A stretch of DNA of 64,000 nucleotides. Origin: Bacillota bacterium (GTDB lineage Bacteria; Bacillota; Negativicutes; Sporomusales; Sporomusaceae). Below are positions 60,340 to 64,000 of this stretch, in pieces. The stretch's first letter is position 1; each line of letters starts with the position of its first letter. The notes under the pieces are model-generated. The model saw nothing but the letters and a program-made list of their open reading frames with translations. It did no database searches and had not been told where the DNA came from. The position numbers and the translations under genes are program-made. The stretch is from NCBI GenBank assembly GCA_017889705.1, contig JAGGAB010000019.1, positions 1-64,000 of the forward strand. The letters are read 5' to 3'.

Positions 60340-61398
60340 ATGGGAAGAACACTCCCCTTGGAGGAAATCAATCCAGGCATGGTCACCGCGGTTCCGGTCT
60401 TAACAGCTAATCAAAAGGTTGTATTGCAGGAAAACATTGAATTGACAAGTCATATGATTAACTTGCTGCATAGGTGGAACATTAAGGAAATTTGCATTAA
60501 GGGAGAAAGACACAGAAAACATTCAGAGTCGATAGGTAATCCTTCTCATGACGATTTTATTAAACCTTACGGTCAAGCGGTCCAAGAGGCTAAAAAGACA
60601 TTTGAATATATGAGGAGAAGTGAAAAAGTACCCTACTCTGATTTTTATAAATTGGCGTATGGTACTTTATATGAATTAACATGTCAAAAAAATGTGCTTT
60701 CCAATTTGTACCGTTTAAAGGCTCCTGTTGATTATATGTATCTTCATGCAGTCGATGTCGGTGTTATTGCTGGATTAATCGGAAGATGGTGTGCTTTGGG
60801 GGAAGCGGATATCAAGAAACTAATTCTGGCTGGTGTTATGCATGATGTTGGCAAATCGCAAAATCCGCTTTATATCTTAGAAAGGCCAGAGTTGCCTACC
60901 ACGGAACAAATGGATGCTCTTAAACTGCATCCCACTTACGGGTATTATATGGTTAAGAGTATTCCTGGTATTGAACTGGAAGTTCAACAGGCTATTTTGC
61001 AGCATCATGAGCGGGAAAATGGCTCTGGCTATCCTCTTGGTTCTACTGCTGACGGAATTCATGCTTTTGCTAAAATTCTTGCTATTGCCGATGTGTATGA
61101 TGCTATGACATCAAATCGCGTCTATAAAAGCAGTGTTACGCCGTTTGTTGCATTAGATACCTTAGCCAGTGAAATCGTTACTCACTTTGAACGAAAATAC
61201 TGTGAGATATTTATTGGAAACAGCCTGAAAACGTTAATTAACGCTACTGTTTTATTAAGTGATCACTCCCAAGCAAAAGTGGTGAGCTTTAACAGCTTTC
61301 TTTCTGTCAAACCGATTGTGCAGAAAAACGATGGTCAATTAATAGATTTGAATGAGCCGGGTACTGTTTCTATTGTGGAAATTGTAAATTTCCCCTAA
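60340..61398 (+). CDS. HD-GYP domain phosphodiesterase
   Basis: A 352-residue protein. N-terminal about 120 residues are a small DUF-like region (LPLEEINPGMVTAVPVLTANQKVVLQ), followed by an HD-GYP domain: VMHDVGKSQNPLYILERPELPTT, ALKLHPTYGYYMVKSIPG, and HHERENGSGYPLG, where the usual Asp is Asn. It is expected to hydrolyse c-di-GMP. It lies in the riboswitch-controlled transcript, a direct link from enzyme to the signal. ATG 60340 follows GACGAGGTGG. Confidence 0.9.
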   Translation: MGRTLPLEEINPGMVTAVPVLTANQKVVLQENIELTSHMINLLHRWNIKEICIKGERHRKHSESIGNPSHDDFIKPYGQAVQEAKKTFEYMRRSEKVPYSDFYKLAYGTLYELTCQKNVLSNLYRLKAPVDYMYLHAVDVGVIAGLIGRWCALGEADIKKLILAGVMHDVGKSQNPLYILERPELPTTEQMDALKLHPTYGYYMVKSIPGIELEVQQAILQHHERENGSGYPLGSTADGIHAFAKILAIADVYDAMTSNRVYKSSVTPFVALDTLASEIVTHFERKYCEIFIGNSLKTLINATVLLSDHSQAKVVSFNSFLSVKPIVQKNDGQLIDLNEPGTVSIVEIVNFP

Positions 61399-61469
61399 TG
61401 CTAGTGAACTTGGGAGAAATTAATTACTGAGGGACTCCACAGCAAGGGTGTGGTTTAGGAGGGGAGTGA

Positions 61470-62138
61470 ATGAGAGTATTACTGGCAGACGATCATTGCT
61501 TATTTAGCAGTGGTTTGCAAAAACTACTCGAGGCTAGTGGCATTACGGTGGTTGACACAGTAAAAAACGGATTTGCTGCTATTGAATCTGTACGAAATTA
61601 TCAACCAGACGTGGTATTGATGGATCTTGAGATGCCAGAATGTGACGGTCTAAAAGCTACGCAATTTATTAAAACGGAATTTCCTGCAATAAAGATTGTA
61701 ATACTGACAATGAATGTTGACGAGCGTGTATTCAGTGCGATAAAAAACGGAGCGTCAGGGTATTTATTAAAAAACCTCGAAATCGGGGAGTTGTTGACTT
61801 TGTTGGAAAGTTTAGAGCAAGGTCAAACCATTTTTTCTCCCGAGCTAGCCAACTGGCTGTTGCAAGAGTTTGATACTAACGATATAGGTGAAGCCTTCGA
61901 ACTTGCGGAAACTGTAAGTCATGTACATAGCCCTCTGACATCACGACAGAAAGAAATTTTACTGCATATTGCATCAGGAAAGACCTATAAGGAAGTAGGG
62001 GCTATTTGCAATATTACTGTTGCTACGGTGAAATTTCATATCAATGAGATTCTTGAACGGTTGCATTTAAAAAATCGGGCACAGGCTATCGCATATGCAA
62101 TACAGGCCAATTTGGTCAGCGACACAAATAAAAAGTGA
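61470..62138 (+). CDS. NarL/FixJ-family response regulator
   Basis: The 222-residue protein has a receiver with acidic pair ADDHCLF, phospho-acceptor Asp in VVLMDLEMP, Thr in VILTMN and Lys in LLKNLEIG, then a LuxR-type HTH (LTSRQKEILLHIASGKTYKEVGAICNITVATVKFHINEIL). It is the likely partner of the 7TM kinase three genes upstream. GGAGGGGAG precedes ATG 61470. Confidence 0.94.
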   Translation: MRVLLADDHCLFSSGLQKLLEASGITVVDTVKNGFAAIESVRNYQPDVVLMDLEMPECDGLKATQFIKTEFPAIKIVILTMNVDERVFSAIKNGASGYLLKNLEIGELLTLLESLEQGQTIFSPELANWLLQEFDTNDIGEAFELAETVSHVHSPLTSRQKEILLHIASGKTYKEVGAICNITVATVKFHINEILERLHLKNRAQAIAYAIQANLVSDTNKK

Positions 62139-62152
62139 CCTGGTAAGAAGAT

Positions 62153-62197
62153 AATAAGCTGGTTTGCAGAAATATCTGTGAATCAGCTTATTTTTTA
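62153..62197 (+). terminator. Intrinsic terminator of the c-di-GMP circuit operon
   Basis: AATAAGCTG against CAGCTTATT with an inner stem, followed by TTTTTTATTTT. Confidence 0.88.
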
Positions 62198-62515
62198 TTT
62201 TGTTAATAGAACATGAAATGACTTAAATATCACATAGAAAGTCATTTTGATTTAGTAAGTAGGTATATTTTGACGATACAATGTCAATTTTTCATTGATT
62301 AGCATAATATCTACAACTTGCGTCTTACCCTGTGTGAATATTTATAATTCGACAGGACTTCTCCTACTTTTAAAGAATAAAAAGTAATAGTTATATATCA
62401 AAAAAATATTGACATTATTGTAACAATAAGGTTTAAAATTTTTAGAAAAAGGTCAATGTCTTATTACGGGATTAACTAGTATTGTACGGTATGATTAATA
62501 CGAGGAGTTATTCTC
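62198..62515. other. Intergenic region with promoter of the MerR-family gene
   Basis: AT-rich, no ORF. The promoter TTGACA (62409), 17 bases, TTTAAA (62432) lies in its last third, with a perfect palindrome in the spacer. Confidence 0.55.
62409..62437 (+). promoter_or_regulatory. Promoter with internal palindromic operator
   Basis: TTGACA at 62409-62414, 17-base spacer and TTTAAA. The spacer contains TTATTGT A ACAATAA, a perfect 15-bp dyad (62415-62429), well placed for autorepression. Confidence 0.6.
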
Positions 62516-63313
62516 ATGAAAAAGTATTATACTATTGGAGAAACAGCGAAATTGCTTGGCGTTTCTACGCAAACGTTACGTCACTATGAAAAAATAGGCA
62601 TTCTTGCGCCTAAGCATACTTCGGATAAAAACGGATATCGCTATTATGAATTCAATCAGTTTCATATCATTGACCGTATAAAATATCTGCAATATTTAGG
62701 CTTATCGTTATCTGAAATTGGCAATATCATGAATAAAGGAACGGTTAATGGCCTGCTGCCGGCGTTGGAACAACAGTGGCAGGCTGCCAATCGGGCGTTG
62801 GAAGCTATCCATGCTAGGATTAAAGATGTTGAATGGTATATTGACTATTTTACTTATTTAAGCAAAATGGATGTATCTAAAGTGCTGTATCGCATGCATA
62901 TGGAAACGAGGCACTTGATTTATGTTCCTTGTTATGAGGATGATGAGCTGGCAGATATGGAAATCCGACTGGCTAAAACGCGTAGCCGGGCTGAATTACA
63001 TCACTTGGCGTATCGGCGTCAATACGGTTATGAATTAACCGCATCGAGCCTATTTCAAAGTAAATTTGAACCTAAAACATATTTTATTTATGTTAAAAAT
63101 AGACCTGAGTTCTTTACACACTACTATAAAGAGCTTCCTGCTGGTGAGTATTTGTGCTTTCGTACCAAATTGCTACAGGAAAAATGGGATACAACAATTT
63201 TGGAAAAATATTTTGATTCTCTTCCTAAACCATCAACTATTGTTGCGTTAGAGTTTGAGGATAATTTGGTTGAATATATGAATGCGGATTATGAAGTGCA
63301 AGTGCTACTATAG
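62516..63313 (+). CDS. MerR-family regulator with C-terminal effector domain (BmrR-like)
   Basis: A 265-residue protein: MerR winged-helix domain (YTIGETAKLLGVSTQTLRHYEKIGIL, NGYRYYEFNQFHIIDRIKYLQYLGLSLSEIGNIM), a coiled-coil dimer helix (about 75-110), and a GyrI/BmrR-like effector domain (about 115-265). It binds an unknown ligand. GAGGAG precedes ATG 62516. The PLP-enzyme gene downstream has a promoter with MerR-type 19-bp spacing. Confidence 0.88.
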   Translation: MKKYYTIGETAKLLGVSTQTLRHYEKIGILAPKHTSDKNGYRYYEFNQFHIIDRIKYLQYLGLSLSEIGNIMNKGTVNGLLPALEQQWQAANRALEAIHARIKDVEWYIDYFTYLSKMDVSKVLYRMHMETRHLIYVPCYEDDELADMEIRLAKTRSRAELHHLAYRRQYGYELTASSLFQSKFEPKTYFIYVKNRPEFFTHYYKELPAGEYLCFRTKLLQEKWDTTILEKYFDSLPKPSTIVALEFEDNLVEYMNADYEVQVLL

Positions 63314-63361
63314 GAATTGGTTTTGCGAAAGTAAGTACGATTATCGGCGTTGCCGAAAAAT

Positions 63362-63417
63362 AAGAAAAGATGTGTTTTCTGAAAAATAACAGAAAACACA
63401 TCTTTTCTTATTTTTTT
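63362..63417 (+). terminator. Intrinsic terminator of the MerR-family gene
   Basis: A 20-bp perfect stem (AAGAAAAGATGTGTTTTCTG) with seven Ts. Confidence 0.95.
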
Positions 63418-63467
63418 GTAAGTTTTGTGGTTGATTATTCTTTTTTTTTAGATTAAATAAATTATTC

Positions 63468-63509
63468 TTGACATTCATCCAAGGAGAAGGTTTACCTTGA
63501 GCATATAAC
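63468..63509 (+). promoter_or_regulatory. Putative MerR-type promoter of the PLP-enzyme gene
   Basis: TTGACA at 63468-63473 and TACCTT at 63493-63498 are 19 bases apart, the spacing of MerR-activated promoters. CAAGG and CCTTG form a dyad over it. Confidence 0.45.
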
Positions 63510-63537
63510 CCACTAAAACTATTTGGAGGAGATATTG

Positions 63538-64000
63538 ATGATGCCCAAGGAGTTAACTAGAGAGACGAACATTTTGTATACGGGAAGTGAGTCTAAGCTT
63601 CCGATTGAACAGCCGGAGACTCCCCCTATATATCATTCAACAGCGAATATCATTCGTGATATGGATGATTATGATTTTGCCAGCACTGGCGGTAAGTATT
63701 ACTATTGCCGGACTGCGAACCCGAATCGAGATGGTGTGGCTGAGGCTGTATCTTATTTAGAAAAAGGAGAACAATCGCTTGTATGTTCTTCGGGTATGGC
63801 GGCCATTTCTACTGCAGTTTTATCTCTTGTCAAGGCAGGTGATCACATTGTTGCCAGTCGCTCGATTTATGGAGAAACAATAGAGCTGTTCGATAATATT
63901 TTAAAAAAGCTTGATGTGGATGTCAGTTATATTGATTTTACAAATATTGATAGTGTCCGTAAGTCCTTACAACCTAACACCAAGATATTATATACAGAAA
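63538..64000 (+). CDS. Trans-sulfuration PLP enzyme (methionine gamma-lyase/cystathionine synthase-like), 3' truncated
   Basis: About 154 N-terminal residues are visible: the start (LYTGSESKLPIEQPETPPIYHSTANI), YYCRTANPNRDGVAEAVSYLEKGEQSLVCSSGMAAI with the Tyr/Arg of the PLP phosphate site and SSGMAA, and GDHIVASRSIYGET. The Schiff-base Lys lies beyond the window end. Tandem ATGs follow GGAGGAGAT. The family makes or cleaves C-S bonds in Cys/Met metabolism. Confidence 0.88.
   Translation, partial: MMPKELTRETNILYTGSESKLPIEQPETPPIYHSTANIIRDMDDYDFASTGGKYYYCRTANPNRDGVAEAVSYLEKGEQSLVCSSGMAAISTAVLSLVKAGDHIVASRSIYGETIELFDNILKKLDVDVSYIDFTNIDSVRKSLQPNTKILYTE

Noticed and set aside
1-64000. CRISPR arrays, insertion sequences, integrases and rRNA
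   Set aside because: None seen on either strand; no regular direct repeats, transposase motifs or rRNA landmarks.

Overview
The window looks like chromosome of an endospore-forming, motile anaerobic Firmicute with an outer membrane, most likely class Negativicutes, order Selenomonadales, family Sporomusaceae (Sporomusa/Pelosinus relatives). Reasons: a complete cotJABC spore-coat operon; AbrB and SEDS-family genes; several large methyl-accepting chemotaxis proteins; the anaerobic enzyme indolepyruvate:ferredoxin oxidoreductase; and, unusually for Firmicutes, a Spy/CpxP-like periplasmic protein beside a two-component system and a MacB-like efflux system, which fits a diderm envelope. The assignment is inference from gene content; no 16S rRNA is present. 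Both window edges cut genes: an MFS transporter at 1 and a trans-sulfuration PLP enzyme at 64000.

Layout. 1-5.5 kb: MFS transporter end, FAD oxidoreductase, aminotransferase and two D-2-hydroxyacid dehydrogenases. 5.6-6.4 kb: a lysine riboswitch with terminator ahead of a DUF441 membrane protein. 6.4-12.7 kb: an envelope module (ABC ATPase, permease, membrane-fusion protein, a 54-aa membrane peptide, histidine kinase, response regulator) divergent from a Spy-like protein. 12.8-14.2 kb: CDF metal exporter with a MarR regulator. 14.4-24 kb: two chemoreceptors (one behind a c-di-GMP-I riboswitch), an ACT protein, a FIST-domain histidine kinase, an orphan amino-acid binding protein, a BASS transporter and an RraA-type aldolase. 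24.8-27.8 kb: a small-protein gene, then a peroxide module (ferredoxin-nitroreductase, OhrR, glutathione peroxidase) behind a near-canonical OhrR operator. 28-30.2 kb: HPr-kinase-like protein plus sulfotransferase and two tiny ORFs. 30.7-30.9 kb: a discrete structured small RNA of unknown type. 31-40.7 kb: AbrB, an RraA paralogue, CoA-disulfide reductase/rhodanese, an anchored hydrolase, iorAB and a tandem HD/HD-GYP protein.

40.8-46 kb is an accessory, AT-richer stretch. An intact tRNA-Thr(CGT) is followed by two decayed partial copies of its own 3' half. Between and after them lie an orphan double-glycine leader peptide, a four-EF-hand protein, a secreted protein and a cluster of very small proteins on both strands. 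46-50.6 kb: an H-NOX chemoreceptor with every O2-binding residue of the Caldanaerobacter protein, an AcoR-like activator without GAFTGA, and trmB. 50.7-56.2 kb: sporulation-associated genes (DUF2935, SEDS protein, PspC, cotJABC); cotJ and DUF2935 share a sigma-E-like promoter element.

56.5-62.1 kb: a c-di-GMP-I riboswitch with terminator precedes a 7TM histidine kinase, a tandem degenerate copy lacking the phospho-acceptor His, an HD-GYP phosphodiesterase and a NarL-type regulator. This looks like a self-contained c-di-GMP feedback circuit and is the strongest candidate for an undescribed system here. The window ends with a MerR regulator upstream of a PLP enzyme gene whose promoter has a 19-bp spacer.
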